Of a stretch of 64,000 nt of DNA, positions 40,283 through 49,444 are shown one piece after another. The stretch comes from Bacillus cereus ATCC 14579. Lineage in GTDB: Bacteria > Bacillota > Bacilli > Bacillales > Bacillaceae_G. The position numbers were made by a program, and so were the translations under genes. Location of the stretch: assembly GCF_000007825.1 (NCBI RefSeq), contig NC_004722.1:3636501-3700500 (forward strand). The letters run 5' to 3'. The notes under the pieces are model-generated. The model did not search any database, was not told the DNA's origin, and worked only from the letters and a program-made list of their open reading frames with translations. Within the stretch, counting starts at the first letter, position 1, and each line of letters starts with the position of its first letter.

Positions 40283-42739
40283 ATGTCTCGTTATAACGAC
40301 AATCAAAACAAATTCTCCAAACCATGCTTTCCAAGTAGCGCTGGACGAATACCAAATACTCCATCAATCCCAATTACTAAAGCTCAACTTAGAACATTTC
40401 GTGCGATTATTATTGATTTAACAAAAATAATCCCAACACTTTTTGCAAATCCATCTCCCCAAAATATTGAAGATCTAATCGATACATTGAACCTACTAAG
40501 TAAATTTATTTGTTCACTAGACGCTACTTCCTCCCTGAAAGCACAAGGGTTAGCTATTATTAAAAACTTAATAACTATATTAAGAAATCCAACCTTTGTA
40601 GCAAGCGCTGTATTTATTGAGCTTCAAAATCTCATTAACTATTTACTATACATTACAAAATTATTCCGAATTGACCCTTGCACACTTCAAGAGCTCCTTA
40701 AATTAATAGCAGCATTACAAACTGCTCTAGTTAATTCTGCTTCGTTTATTCAAGGGCCTACCGGACCTACTGGACCAGCAGGCGCTACTGGTGCCACTGG
40801 ACCTCGAGGTAACACGGGCGCTACTGGCGCTACCGGTGCCACTGGACCTCGAGGTAACACGGGCGCTACCGGTGCCACTGGACCTCAAGGTAACACGGGT
40901 GCTACTGGCGCTACCGGTGCCACTGGACCTCGAGGTAACACGGGCGCTACCGGCGCTACTGGACCTCAAGGTAACACGGGTGCTACTGGCGCTACCGGTG
41001 CCACTGGACCTCGAGGTAACACGGGCGCTACCGGCGCTACTGGACCTCAAGGTAACACGGGTGCTACTGGCGCTACCGGTGCCACTGGACCTCGAGGTAA
41101 CACGGGCGCTACTGGCGCTACCGGACCTCAAGGTAACACGGGCGCTACTGGCGCTACCGGTGCCACTGGACCTCAAGGTAACACGGGTGCTACCGGTGCC
41201 ACTGGACCTCAAGGTAACACGGGTGCTACTGGTGCCACTGGACCTCGAGGTAACACGGGCGCTACCGGCGCTACTGGACCTCAAGGTAACACGGGTGCTA
41301 CTGGCGCTACCGGTGCCACTGGACCTCGAGGTAACACGGGTGCTACTGGCGCTACCGGACCTCAAGGTAACACGGGCGCTACTGGCGCTACCGGTGCCAC
41401 TGGACCTCAAGGTAACACGGGTGCTACTGGCGCTACCGGTGCCACTGGACCTCAAGGTGCTCAAGGTAACACAGGTGCTACTGGTGCTACCGGCGCTACT
41501 GGTGCTACTGGACCTCAAGGTGCTCAAGGTAACACAGGTGCTACCGGTGCCACTGGCGCTACCGGACCTCAAGGTGCTCAAGGTAACACAGGTGCTACTG
41601 GTGCCACTGGCGCTACTGGACCTCAAGGTGCTCAAGGTAACACAGGTGCTACTGGTGCCACTGGCGCTACTGGACCTCAAGGTGCTCAAGGTAACACAGG
41701 TGCTACTGGCGCTACCGGTGCCACTGGACCTCAAGGTGTTCAAGGTAACACAGGTGCTACTGGCGCTACCGGTGCCACTGGACCTCAAGGTGTTCAAGGT
41801 AACACAGGTGCTACTGGTGCCACTGGCGCTACTGGACCTCAAGGTGCTCAAGGTAACACAGGTGCTACTGGTGCCACTGGCGCTACTGGACCTCAAGGTG
41901 CTCAAGGTAACACAGGTGCTACTGGTGCCACTGGCGATACTGGACCTCAAGGTGCTCAAGGGCCTGCTGGTGCTACTGGCGCTACCGGACCTCAAGGCGT
42001 TCAAGGTAACACAGGTGCTACTGGTGCCACTGGCGCTACTGGACCTCAAGGTGTTCAAGGTAACACGGGTGCTACTGGCGCTACCGGTGCCACTGGACCT
42101 CAAGGTGTTCAAGGTAACACAGGTGCTACTGGACCTCAAGGCGTTCAAGGTAACACAGGTGCTACTGGCGCTACCGGTGCCACTGGACCTCAAGGTGTTC
42201 AAGGCAACACAGGTGCTACTGGCGCTACTGGACCTCAAGGCGTTCAAGGACCAACGGGTGCTACCGGCGCTACTGGCATAGGAGTTACTGGACCTACTGG
42301 ACCTTCTGGTGGACCTACCGGACCTACTGGGCCTACTGGACCTAGCTTCCCTATAGCAACAATTGTTGTAACAAACAATATTCAGCAAACAGTACTGCAA
42401 TTTAATAACTTTATTTTTAGTACTGCAATTAACGTAAACAATATTATCTTCAACGGCACAGATACAGTTACTGTTATTAACGGTGGTATTTATGTAATTA
42501 GCGTATCCATTTCTACAACTGCGCCAGGATGCGCTCCACTCGGAGTAGGAATTTCAATTAATGGAGCAGTCGCAACTGATAATTTCTCTTCAAATTTAAT
42601 AGGCGACTCACTTTCATTTACTACAATCGAAACATTAGCAGCTGGTGCAAGAATTTCTGTTCAATCTACTCTTAATGAGATTACGATCCCTGCGACAGGA
42701 AATACTAACATCCGCCTTACTGTATTTAGAATCGCTTAA
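40283..42739 (+). CDS. BclA-like collagen-repeat surface (exosporium) protein
   Basis: 818 residues. Residues 1-157 are an unusual helical N-terminal domain (LRTFRAIIIDLTKIIPTLF, LIDTLNLLSKFICSLD) with a PxxP-rich start. About 176 uninterrupted Gly-X-Y triplets follow (158 to about 686), almost all GAT, GNT, GPQ, GPR or GAQ. The final 130 residues form a BclA-C/C1q-like trimerisation domain (TIVVTNNIQQTVLQFNNFIF, GGIYVISVSIST, RLTVFRIA). Such proteins make triple-helical hairs on B. cereus group spores, with threonines O-glycosylated. ATG at 40283 behind AAGGAGAG. Which Bcl/ExsJ family member it is, I cannot say. Confidence 0.85.
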   Translation: MSRYNDNQNKFSKPCFPSSAGRIPNTPSIPITKAQLRTFRAIIIDLTKIIPTLFANPSPQNIEDLIDTLNLLSKFICSLDATSSLKAQGLAIIKNLITILRNPTFVASAVFIELQNLINYLLYITKLFRIDPCTLQELLKLIAALQTALVNSASFIQGPTGPTGPAGATGATGPRGNTGATGATGATGPRGNTGATGATGPQGNTGATGATGATGPRGNTGATGATGPQGNTGATGATGATGPRGNTGATGATGPQGNTGATGATGATGPRGNTGATGATGPQGNTGATGATGATGPQGNTGATGATGPQGNTGATGATGPRGNTGATGATGPQGNTGATGATGATGPRGNTGATGATGPQGNTGATGATGATGPQGNTGATGATGATGPQGAQGNTGATGATGATGATGPQGAQGNTGATGATGATGPQGAQGNTGATGATGATGPQGAQGNTGATGATGATGPQGAQGNTGATGATGATGPQGVQGNTGATGATGATGPQGVQGNTGATGATGATGPQGAQGNTGATGATGATGPQGAQGNTGATGATGDTGPQGAQGPAGATGATGPQGVQGNTGATGATGATGPQGVQGNTGATGATGATGPQGVQGNTGATGPQGVQGNTGATGATGATGPQGVQGNTGATGATGPQGVQGPTGATGATGIGVTGPTGPSGGPTGPTGPTGPSFPIATIVVTNNIQQTVLQFNNFIFSTAINVNNIIFNGTDTVTVINGGIYVISVSISTTAPGCAPLGVGISINGAVATDNFSSNLIGDSLSFTTIETLAAGARISVQSTLNEITIPATGNTNIRLTVFRIA
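40756..42340 (+). repeat. Collagen-coding tandem repeat tract
   Basis: About 1.6 kb built from 9-bp triplet codons assembled into 27-, 36- and 45-bp higher-order units, for example GGTAACACGGGTGCTACTGG followed by repeats of GCTACCGGTGCCACTGGACC. GC content is far above the surroundings. Units with CAAGGTGCTCAAGGTAAC appear only in the second half, showing local unit amplification. Length is expected to vary among strains. Confidence 0.9.
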
Positions 42740-42770
42740 ATTTCATGATATATTGTTTATGACAAATAAA

Positions 42771-42796
42771 AAAAGAGCGAGGAAACTCGCTCTTTT
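42771..42796. terminator. Terminator between collagen-like gene and hfq
   Basis: AAAAGAGCGAG / CTCGCTCTTTT hairpin with GAAA loop between convergent genes. Confidence 0.85.
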
Positions 42797-42820
42797 GTTG
42801 TTATGTACAATAATTCATTA

Positions 42821-43045
42821 CTATTCTAATTCAATTGAAACATTTTTTTGTGGTACAAATGTGGAGATTGCATGTTTATAAATAAGCTGCTGCTTACCTT
42901 CTGTTTCCAGCAGGACTGTAAAATTATCAAATCCTTTAATTAGTCCACGAAGCTGGAAACCATTTAATAAGTACAGCGTAACAAACGTATTTTCTTTACG
43001 GAGTTGATTTAAAAACTGATCTTGAATATTGATTGATTGCTTCAT
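42821..43045 (-). CDS. hfq: RNA chaperone Hfq
   Basis: 74 residues. The Sm1 motif reads [20 protein letters not shown] (with Q-D-x-F-L-N before it in [11 protein letters not shown]) and the Sm2 motif YKHAIST. The hexamer binds small RNAs and mRNAs. It follows miaA by 21 bp, the conserved miaA-hfq pair. Confidence 0.96.
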
Positions 43046-43066
43046 GTCGAATCCTCCTCTTTTTCT

Positions 43067-44020
43067 CTACTTACTATTATTCGACTTTACTTGTAACTTT
43101 CCTTCTATGTATCGTAAAATTTCTGACGTTTTTTCACCGTCTGTAACATCAAACCACGTGACATCCATTTTATTACGGAACCACGTTAATTGACGTTTTG
43201 CATAACGACGCGAATTCGTCTTTAATTGTGACACCGCATCTTCTAAAGAGGCTCGATTCTCAAAATAATCATAGATTTCTTTATATCCAATCGCTTGAAT
43301 AGATTGACAATCTCGTATCCCTCTATTATACAGCCCTTCTACTTCCTCTAATAGGCCTTGTTCCATCATCAAATCCACTCGTAAGTTAATGCGATCGTAT
43401 AGCATTTCTCGATCCATTGTCAAGCCAATTAATGAAACATCATAGAGTAACTCTTTTTCTTGTTTCTCAATTTGTTCACTCATTTTTTCACCCGTCGTGT
43501 GGAAAATTTCTAACGCCCGAATGACACGTCGTACATTATTTGCATGAATACGCTCCGCACTTTCTGGATCTACTTCTTGCAATTTTTCATGTACATATTC
43601 CACACCGCGTTCTAAAGCTAACTTTTCCCTTTGCTCTCGGTATATCACATCACCAGCATCATCTGTAAACTGATAATCGAATAAAACAGATTGTATATAA
43701 AGACCGGTCCCACCAACTATAATTGGTAATTTACCACGTTCTGTAATTTCTCGAATATGCTTGCGAACACGTTCTTGAAATTCCGCGACAGAAAATGAAT
43801 CTTCCGGATTTTTTATATCGATCATATAATGTGGAATTCCGTCCATCTCTGCTTTTGTTACCTTTGCGGTTCCAATATCCATCGTTCGATAGATCTGCAT
43901 GGAATCACCACTAATAATTTCACCGTTCAACGCTTTGGCAAGATCGATACTTAACTTCGTCTTTCCAACAGCAGTTGGTCCAATGATGACAGCAACTTTT
44001 TCACGTTGCACTTCTCCCAT
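43067..44020 (-). CDS. miaA: tRNA dimethylallyltransferase
   Basis: 317 residues from MGEVQREKVAVIIGPTAVGKT, ATG at 44020. The P-loop GPTAVGKT, catalytic region ISGDSMQIY, DIGTAK and IVGGTGLYIQ are all present, as is the tRNA-binding insertion and the C-terminal KRQLTWFRN. It adds the isopentenyl group to A37 of tRNAs reading UNN codons. Upstream of hfq in the usual order. Confidence 0.96.
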   Translation of the reverse strand: MGEVQREKVAVIIGPTAVGKTKLSIDLAKALNGEIISGDSMQIYRTMDIGTAKVTKAEMDGIPHYMIDIKNPEDSFSVAEFQERVRKHIREITERGKLPIIVGGTGLYIQSVLFDYQFTDDAGDVIYREQREKLALERGVEYVHEKLQEVDPESAERIHANNVRRVIRALEIFHTTGEKMSEQIEKQEKELLYDVSLIGLTMDREMLYDRINLRVDLMMEQGLLEEVEGLYNRGIRDCQSIQAIGYKEIYDYFENRASLEDAVSQLKTNSRRYAKRQLTWFRNKMDVTWFDVTDGEKTSEILRYIEGKLQVKSNNSK

Positions 44021-44200
44021 ATCATTCAACTCTCTTTATGTAATATACTCCATCTATTGATTATACCCAATCTTACCAATTTTAACGGCATGATTGCAAG
44101 TTCTTTCATTTCGGTACATGAAATTATACAGAAAAAAGAACATAGTTTGTCCAATTCTGCATATACATGATAAAAATAGTTTCGAGAGGATGAGTTAACT

Positions 44201-44446
44201 ATGAAACAATCCACCATCAATTTTTCATCTTTGACAAAAGACCTCATTTTAGCCACTTCTACAAAAGAACAAAATTGTTCACAAGAGGAATTATACTTCG
44301 CCCTAAATTGTTTACTACGGGCTTTTCATTCTACTCTCCATGAAACAACATTACATCCAGAAAATAAAAATACAGAATATATACAAACGCAATTTTGCAG
44401 TGCATATAAAATTATTACAGGTAAAACTATTTATCCATTTCAATAA
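44201..44446 (+). CDS. Small hypothetical protein, 81 residues
   Basis: ATG at 44201 behind GAGAGGATGAG. Soluble helical protein (FSSLTKDLILATSTKEQNCS, ELYFALNCLLRAFHSTLHET, SAYKIITGKTIYPFQ). Not recognised. It is divergent from miaA and followed by a good terminator, so it is probably a real single gene. Confidence 0.6.
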   Translation: MKQSTINFSSLTKDLILATSTKEQNCSQEELYFALNCLLRAFHSTLHETTLHPENKNTEYIQTQFCSAYKIITGKTIYPFQ

Positions 44447-44452
44447 TCCATA

Positions 44453-44490
44453 AAAAGCGGCTGCTTACATAGTTTCAAGCAACCGCTTTT
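44453..44490. terminator. Bidirectional terminator
   Basis: AAAAGCGG-TGCTT / AAGCA-CCGCTTTT hairpin between convergent genes. Confidence 0.8.
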
Positions 44491-44508
44491 TATATTAATA
44501 TCGATAAC

Positions 44509-45460
44509 CTATTGTATAACTTTCACTTTTACAGATTTGCGCCCCCAGCTATTAGCACTACCATCTGAACCGACTAATACATCAATACGATTTCCTTTAA
44601 TCGCACCACCGGTGTCTCCAGCAATCGCTTCTCCATATCCTTCTACCCATACTTTTGATCCAAGCGGAATTACTTTCGGATCAACAGCAATTACTTTCAT
44701 ATTTGGATTTGCTGTTAAATCATGCCCCATTGCAGTTAATACACGACCACCATACGAACCATTCTCACTCGGATCTGCTGTATATGCCGTTGCTTCTACT
44801 GTAATTTCACGACCACCAGTAGGCGCACTTGTTTCAGTAGATTTTGCAACTGGTTTTGCAGCCGGTTTTTCTTTTACCACAGGTTTACTTGATTCTACAT
44901 TCTTAATAGAATCGTTACTCTTAACAGACTCTTTATTCTTAACTACTGTATTATTTTTAACTGGCGTATTTGTTCTAGCTGGCGCTTCTTCTTGAGCTAC
45001 AACCTCTTTCTTTTCGATTACAGGTGCTGTTCCTGTTAAAAATGGCACGTGAACATATCCAACTTTTCCATTGTAGTCGAATTGTAACCATTCATTTTGA
45101 ACTTGATTCGTCGTTTCAATCACATCATTTTTATTAAGTTTACCTAAAATTTCAGAATCAGTATTCGCTCCAGCACGAACATTTAATACGCCCGCCGTTA
45201 CATAATATGTGCTCTTTGTAAAATCGGCACTTACAAACGCTTCCTTGACCGTTCAACTTAATTTTTGTCCATCCATTTTCTGTATTTATAACATCTAGTG
45301 TATTCCCACTGAACACTTTACCTACAAGCTTTGACTCTACATTTGGGTTTTCTCTAACATTTAATACGTCTGTTGTTACAATTGTTTCCGCTTTAGCAGA
45401 ACCCGCAAAAATCCCAAGACCAAAAACTGCTGCTGTTGCTATACCTAATAATTTTTTCAT
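44509..45460 (-). pseudogene. Secreted SH3/3D-domain wall protein, frameshifted
   Basis: YocH-like secreted protein. Signal peptide MKKLLGIATAAVFGLGIFAG ending AKA, two SH3b repeats (VLNVRENPNVESKLVG; then, after the shift, VLNVRAGANTDSEILG), a Lys/Asn/Ser-rich linker and a C-terminal 3D domain (VEATAYTADPSENGSYGGRV ... VAVDPKVIPLGSKVWV ... GDTGGAIKGNRIDV) with the three aspartates. The frame breaks at KIKLNGQG: CAAGGAAGCG replaces CAAGAAGCG (extra G, 45243-45244). Removing it joins both pieces into one protein of about 317 residues. Start at 45460 behind GGAGG. 3D proteins are likely lytic transglycosylases. Confidence 0.85.
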
Positions 45461-45768
45461 GAATAGCCTCCATTTGCTTTGTTTTCGTATTTTCATTATA
45501 GCAACAGATTTTTAGAATTTTTAGAAATCACACAATTACAAAGCATTCGTAATATACGATTAACGAGTTGTAACATAAATTTCCATATTAATAAAATGCA
45601 TTTCTAATACAATCTCCAGTGGTTTTCATATATTTTTCATATACGAGCACAAGAACTTTTTTCCAGAAAAAATTACAGTGTTACTTTTTTGTTACAAAAA
45701 ATTCACAATTCGTTACATCTTTTACCAAAAAACATCAATATTCAATTGTTAACCTATTTTTTTGTAAT
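45461..45768. other. Upstream region of the 3D-domain gene
   Basis: About 310 AT-rich bases without a gene, containing WalR-like half-sites described separately. Confidence 0.4.
45679..45695 (+). promoter_or_regulatory. WalR-box-like direct repeat
   Basis: TGTTAC-N5-TGTTAC fits TGTWAH-N5-TGTWAH exactly on the plus strand. On the minus strand, facing the 3D gene, TGTAAC half-sites lie at 45717-45712 and 45696-45691, one helical turn further apart than the consensus. WalR controls wall hydrolases including YocH; the link here is inferred. Confidence 0.35.
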
Positions 45769-45804
45769 AAAAAGAGAGCAGCTACTAAAAACTGCTCTCT
45801 TTTT
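45769..45804 (-). terminator. Terminator of the fructose operon
   Basis: AAAGAGAGCAG / CTGCTCTCTTT with a 10-base loop, directly after fruA. Confidence 0.85.
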
Positions 45805-45809
45805 ATTTG

Positions 45810-47666
45810 TTATTGAACTTTCTTTTTCCAAACACCTAGCGTAACAGCCGAGACAATTGTTCCAATTAATATAGAGAAAATATATAGTAACGGTTTATTT
45901 ACTAACGCTATTACAAATAATCCACCATGCGGTGCCGGTAATGTAATTTGGAATAACATAGATAACGCACCTGCAATACTTGAACCAACAACACAACTTA
46001 CGATTACTCGAACCGGATCTGCAGCTGCAAACGGAATCGCACCTTCTGTAATGAACGACGCTCCCATAATATAATTTGTTAAACCAGATTTACGTTCCGC
46101 TTCTGTAAACTTTGATTTAAAGAATGTAGTTGCGAATGCAATCGCAAGTGGTGGTACCATCCCACCAGCCATAACTGCTGAGTGCACTCCAAAATTCTGC
46201 GCTTCTATTGCAGCAATACCAAACGTAAATGCCGCTTTATTAATTGGCCCCCCCATATCAATTGCCATCATACCACCTAAAATAAGACCTAGTAATATAG
46301 CATTCGTACCGTTTAAACCATTTAACCACCCTGTCAACATTTCATTTAATGCTACTACAGGCGGAATTACTACTTTTTGCATTACAACTCCTGTAATCAA
46401 TAATCCAAAGACTGGATATAACAATACAGGTTTAATTCCTTCTAATTGTACTGGTAGTCCTGAAAATAATCTTTTCAACCCTAAAACAACATATCCAGCT
46501 AAGAAACCAGCAATTAATCCACCTAAAAATCCAGCATTCGCATTCGCCGCTAAAAATCCACCTACAACACCAGGCATAAAACCAGGACGATCAGCAATAG
46601 AACTTGCAATAAATCCAGCTAAAATTGGTACAAGGAATAAAAACGCACCTGTTTTTCCTCCACCAATTGACATGAACAATTCAGCTAAAGGACCTTCCGC
46701 CTTTATACCACCAAACGAAAACGCTAGCGCTATTAAAATCCCGCCACCAACAACGAATGGAAGCATATTACTTACACCGCTCATTAAATGCTTATAAATT
46801 CCTAATCCTTTTTCTCCCTCAATACTTTCTGATTTCCCGTCCTCTTTTACACCTTTAAAGATTGGTGCATCTTGTTTGACAGCTCGCTTAAGCAGATTTT
46901 CCGTTTTTCGAATCCCATCAGCAACTGGCACTTGAATGACATGTTTACCAGCAAAACGATTCATTTCTACTTGTTTATCCGCCGCAACAATAATAGCTGT
47001 TGCACGTTCAATATCCTCTTTCGTTAAACCGTTTTTAATACCTGTTGATCCGTTTGTTTCAACTTTAATCGCTATTCCTAACTCTGTCGCTTTTGCTTTT
47101 AAGCTATCCGCTGCCATATATGTGTGAGCGATTCCAGTTGGACAAGCTGTAACAGCAAGTACGTACGGTTCATTTCCTTCTGGTTTTGCGACTTCAATCT
47201 CTTCTTCTTTTTCATTCTCTTTTTCATCAAATAGTTGAAGAAGCTCACTTTCATCCTTTGCTTCTAATAGTTGCTTGCGAAATCCTTCATCCATTAATAA
47301 TGTCGATAAACGAGACAACGTTTCTAAATGAGTATTATTCGCTCCTTCACTTGCAGCAATCATAAAGAATAAGTGTGCTGGCTGTCCGTCAAGCGACTCA
47401 TAGTTGATACCGCTTACACTTCTACCAAAACAAATCGATGGTTGTTTAACAGCCTTTGTCTTCGCATGAGGTATTGCAATACCTTCCCCTATTCCAGTCG
47501 TACTTTGGGCCTCCCGCTTTAAAATAGCTTCTTTAAATTCCGTTTTACTATTTAAACGATTTGCCCCGTTTAATTTCTCAACTAATTCATCTATGACAGC
47601 TTCTTTATTTGAAGCTGTCAAATCCATAATGACTGTATCCCTTTTTAATAGTTCTGTAATTTTCAT
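45810..47666 (-). CDS. fruA: Fructose-specific PTS enzyme IIABC
   Basis: 618 residues. EIIA domain (1-145) with phospho-His67 in GIAIPHAKT; EIIB domain (165-265) with phospho-Cys175 in VTACPTGIAHTYMAA; EIIC domain (from about 290) with about eight to ten membrane helices and GGMMAIDMGGPINKAAF. It imports fructose as fructose 1-phosphate using HPr~P. Last gene of fruR-fruK-fruA; 13 bp from fruK. Confidence 0.95.
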   Translation of the reverse strand: MKITELLKRDTVIMDLTASNKEAVIDELVEKLNGANRLNSKTEFKEAILKREAQSTTGIGEGIAIPHAKTKAVKQPSICFGRSVSGINYESLDGQPAHLFFMIAASEGANNTHLETLSRLSTLLMDEGFRKQLLEAKDESELLQLFDEKENEKEEEIEVAKPEGNEPYVLAVTACPTGIAHTYMAADSLKAKATELGIAIKVETNGSTGIKNGLTKEDIERATAIIVAADKQVEMNRFAGKHVIQVPVADGIRKTENLLKRAVKQDAPIFKGVKEDGKSESIEGEKGLGIYKHLMSGVSNMLPFVVGGGILIALAFSFGGIKAEGPLAELFMSIGGGKTGAFLFLVPILAGFIASSIADRPGFMPGVVGGFLAANANAGFLGGLIAGFLAGYVVLGLKRLFSGLPVQLEGIKPVLLYPVFGLLITGVVMQKVVIPPVVALNEMLTGWLNGLNGTNAILLGLILGGMMAIDMGGPINKAAFTFGIAAIEAQNFGVHSAVMAGGMVPPLAIAFATTFFKSKFTEAERKSGLTNYIMGASFITEGAIPFAAADPVRVIVSCVVGSSIAGALSMLFQITLPAPHGGLFVIALVNKPLLYIFSILIGTIVSAVTLGVWKKKVQ

Positions 47667-47679
47667 ATGTTGCTTCCCC

Positions 47680-48591
47680 CTATCGCTTAGCTACAATTAC
47701 TTGCGACAATAATTCTTCTACTTTTTCCTTCTTACATAAATCAGCTGAAAATGCTGTTGCACTCCCTGTTGCAACGCCGTATTGAAATGCCTTTTCAATA
47801 TCTTTTGTCTGTTCATATTTGCCTACAAACCCTGCAACAAGAGAATCCCCGGCCCCAACTGAATTAATTACAACACCTTTTGGAACAGTCGCTTCATATA
47901 TACCTTCTGCCGTAAATAATAAAGCTCCCTCTCCAGCCATCGATACGATAACGTGTTTTACACCTTGTTCAATTAATTTTCTTCCATAAGGTAAAACGTC
48001 CTCTACTGTTGAAAGCTCCACTCCAAACAACTCACCAAGTTCATGGTGGTTTGGCTTAATTAAAAATGGCTTATTTTTAATTACATGTTGCAGTGCACTT
48101 CCACTTGCATCTACTACTACACGAATACCTTTTTCAGCTCCAAACGCAGCAATTGATTCGTAAAAGGTACTTGGAATAGAAACTGGTACACTCCCAGCAA
48201 GTACAACACAATCTCCAGGTTGCATACTCTCAATTTTTTTCATTAACTGTTCGAACTGCTCTTTTGTTACAATAGGACCTTGGCCATTTAATTCTGTTTC
48301 TTCTTCCCCTTTTATTTTCACATTAATGCGAGTATCTTCATCTACTTGGACGAAGTTTGTTGTTACACCTTCCGTCTGTAATACCTCTTTAATAAATTGA
48401 CCAGTAAATCCACCAGTAAATCCAAGTGCTATATTTTTAACACCTAAACGCTGAAGAACACGAGAAACATTAATTCCTTTTCCTCCAGGAAACTTCATAT
48501 CTTTTTCCGCTCGATTTATTGTTCCTAAATCAAAGGAAGAAACTTGCACTACATAATCAATAGATGGGTTTAAAGTAACTGTATAGATCAT
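47680..48591 (-). CDS. fruK: 1-phosphofructokinase
   Basis: 303 residues, PfkB family. Signature 1 at PGGKGINVSRVLQRLGVK (G-G-K-G-x-N-x-A/S-R) and signature 2 at NSVGAGDSLVAGFVG, with catalytic Asp in GAGDS. It turns fructose 1-phosphate into fructose 1,6-bisphosphate. The start overlaps the fruR stop by 4 bp. Confidence 0.95.
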   Translation of the reverse strand: MIYTVTLNPSIDYVVQVSSFDLGTINRAEKDMKFPGGKGINVSRVLQRLGVKNIALGFTGGFTGQFIKEVLQTEGVTTNFVQVDEDTRINVKIKGEEETELNGQGPIVTKEQFEQLMKKIESMQPGDCVVLAGSVPVSIPSTFYESIAAFGAEKGIRVVVDASGSALQHVIKNKPFLIKPNHHELGELFGVELSTVEDVLPYGRKLIEQGVKHVIVSMAGEGALLFTAEGIYEATVPKGVVINSVGAGDSLVAGFVGKYEQTKDIEKAFQYGVATGSATAFSADLCKKEKVEELLSQVIVAKR

Positions 48592-49340
48592 TGTTTATCA
48601 GCCTCAATTACATTGGTTTGTTGTTTATATTTTTCTAAATCAATTTCTAAATGGTTTGTAATAATATTTGCATCTTCAACATTTGCAATTTTCGCAAACG
48701 CAACTTCTGAAAACTTACTTTCATCAATTAAGAAATATCCTTCGTTTGCTAATGTTAATGCCATTTGTTTTAAGAGCGCTTCTTCTGGATCTGGTGTTGT
48801 AAAGCCAAGCTGTTCATGTACACCATTTGCACCTAAAAAACATTTATCAAAACGATACTTCTGCATACTTTCCTGTGCCATAGCACCGATTAAAGCTTTC
48901 GTCCTACTCTTCATCATTCCGCCTAGTAAATACGCACGAATATTATTTTCAACTAAAGCTTCAATATGCATAAGTCCATTCGTAACGACAGTAACATCTT
49001 TATTTATTAAAAATGGAATCATTTCAAATGTTGTACTTCCTGCATCTAAATAAATACAATCACCTTGTTCAATAACGCTAGCCGCATACTTAGCAATTTG
49101 TTGTTTTATTTGAATGTTTTTGGATGATTTTTCGACCATCGTTGGTTCTTGCCCTTTTCCTGTTAAAACAGCGGCACCACCATGAACTCTTTTTAATAAC
49201 CTTTGCTTTTCCAATTGTGCTAAATCACGGCGAATTGTCGACTCAGAGCTTTCTGTTCTTTCAACTAATTGCTGTAATTTTACAACTTTCTGTTCTTTTA
49301 CAAGTTGCAATATCATTTGATGACGTTCAGGAGTTAACAT
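48588..49340 (-). CDS. fruR: DeoR-family fructose operon repressor
   Basis: 250 residues from MLTPERHQMILQLVKEQKVV behind AGAGGTG. The N-terminal DeoR helix-turn-helix (ESTIRRDLAQLEKQRLLKRVHGG) is followed by the DeoR sugar-phosphate sensor domain (VTNGLMHIEAL, LDAGSTTFEM, GANGV). It should respond to fructose 1-phosphate. The promoter upstream carries a cre site, so CcpA also controls the operon. The longer frame from 49433 would include the promoter and is rejected. Confidence 0.9.
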   Translation of the reverse strand: MLTPERHQMILQLVKEQKVVKLQQLVERTESSESTIRRDLAQLEKQRLLKRVHGGAAVLTGKGQEPTMVEKSSKNIQIKQQIAKYAASVIEQGDCIYLDAGSTTFEMIPFLINKDVTVVTNGLMHIEALVENNIRAYLLGGMMKSRTKALIGAMAQESMQKYRFDKCFLGANGVHEQLGFTTPDPEEALLKQMALTLANEGYFLIDESKFSEVAFAKIANVEDANIITNHLEIDLEKYKQQTNVIEADKQ

Positions 49341-49364
49341 TTTATTCACCTCTTCTTTGATTAC

Positions 49365-49393
49365 AGTATAATGAAAACGGTCACAAAAATCAA
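49365..49393 (-). promoter_or_regulatory. fruRKA promoter with embedded cre site
   Basis: Minus strand: TTGATT (49393-49388), 17-bp spacer, TATACT (49370-49365). TGAAAACGGTCACA (49372-49385, plus strand) fits the CcpA consensus TGWAANCGNTNWCA at every position and fills the spacer. Upstream (49394-49435), repeated TTTTTGRTT/GTTTATGG motifs may be FruR operators. Confidence 0.75.
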
Positions 49394-49444
49394 CCATAAA
49401 CAACCAAAAATAATCAAAAACATCCACAAACATTTATAAACAGC

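Noticed and set aside
40756..42340. CRISPR-like repetitive array
   Set aside because: Units are in-frame codons without unique spacers, and no cas genes are present.
40727..42400. Long antisense frame (557 codons) and a second plus-strand frame (496 codons) over the collagen tract
   Set aside because: They arise because the Gly-X-Y DNA repeat lacks stops in several frames. The products are low-complexity, and there are no ribosome binding sites or domains.
45619..45816. 65-codon plus-strand ORF
   Set aside because: Phe/Ser-rich product of AT-rich DNA, overlaps the fru terminator, no ribosome binding site.
49341..49433. Extended N-terminus of FruR
   Set aside because: The extra codons cover the promoter and cre site, and the true start has its own ribosome binding site.
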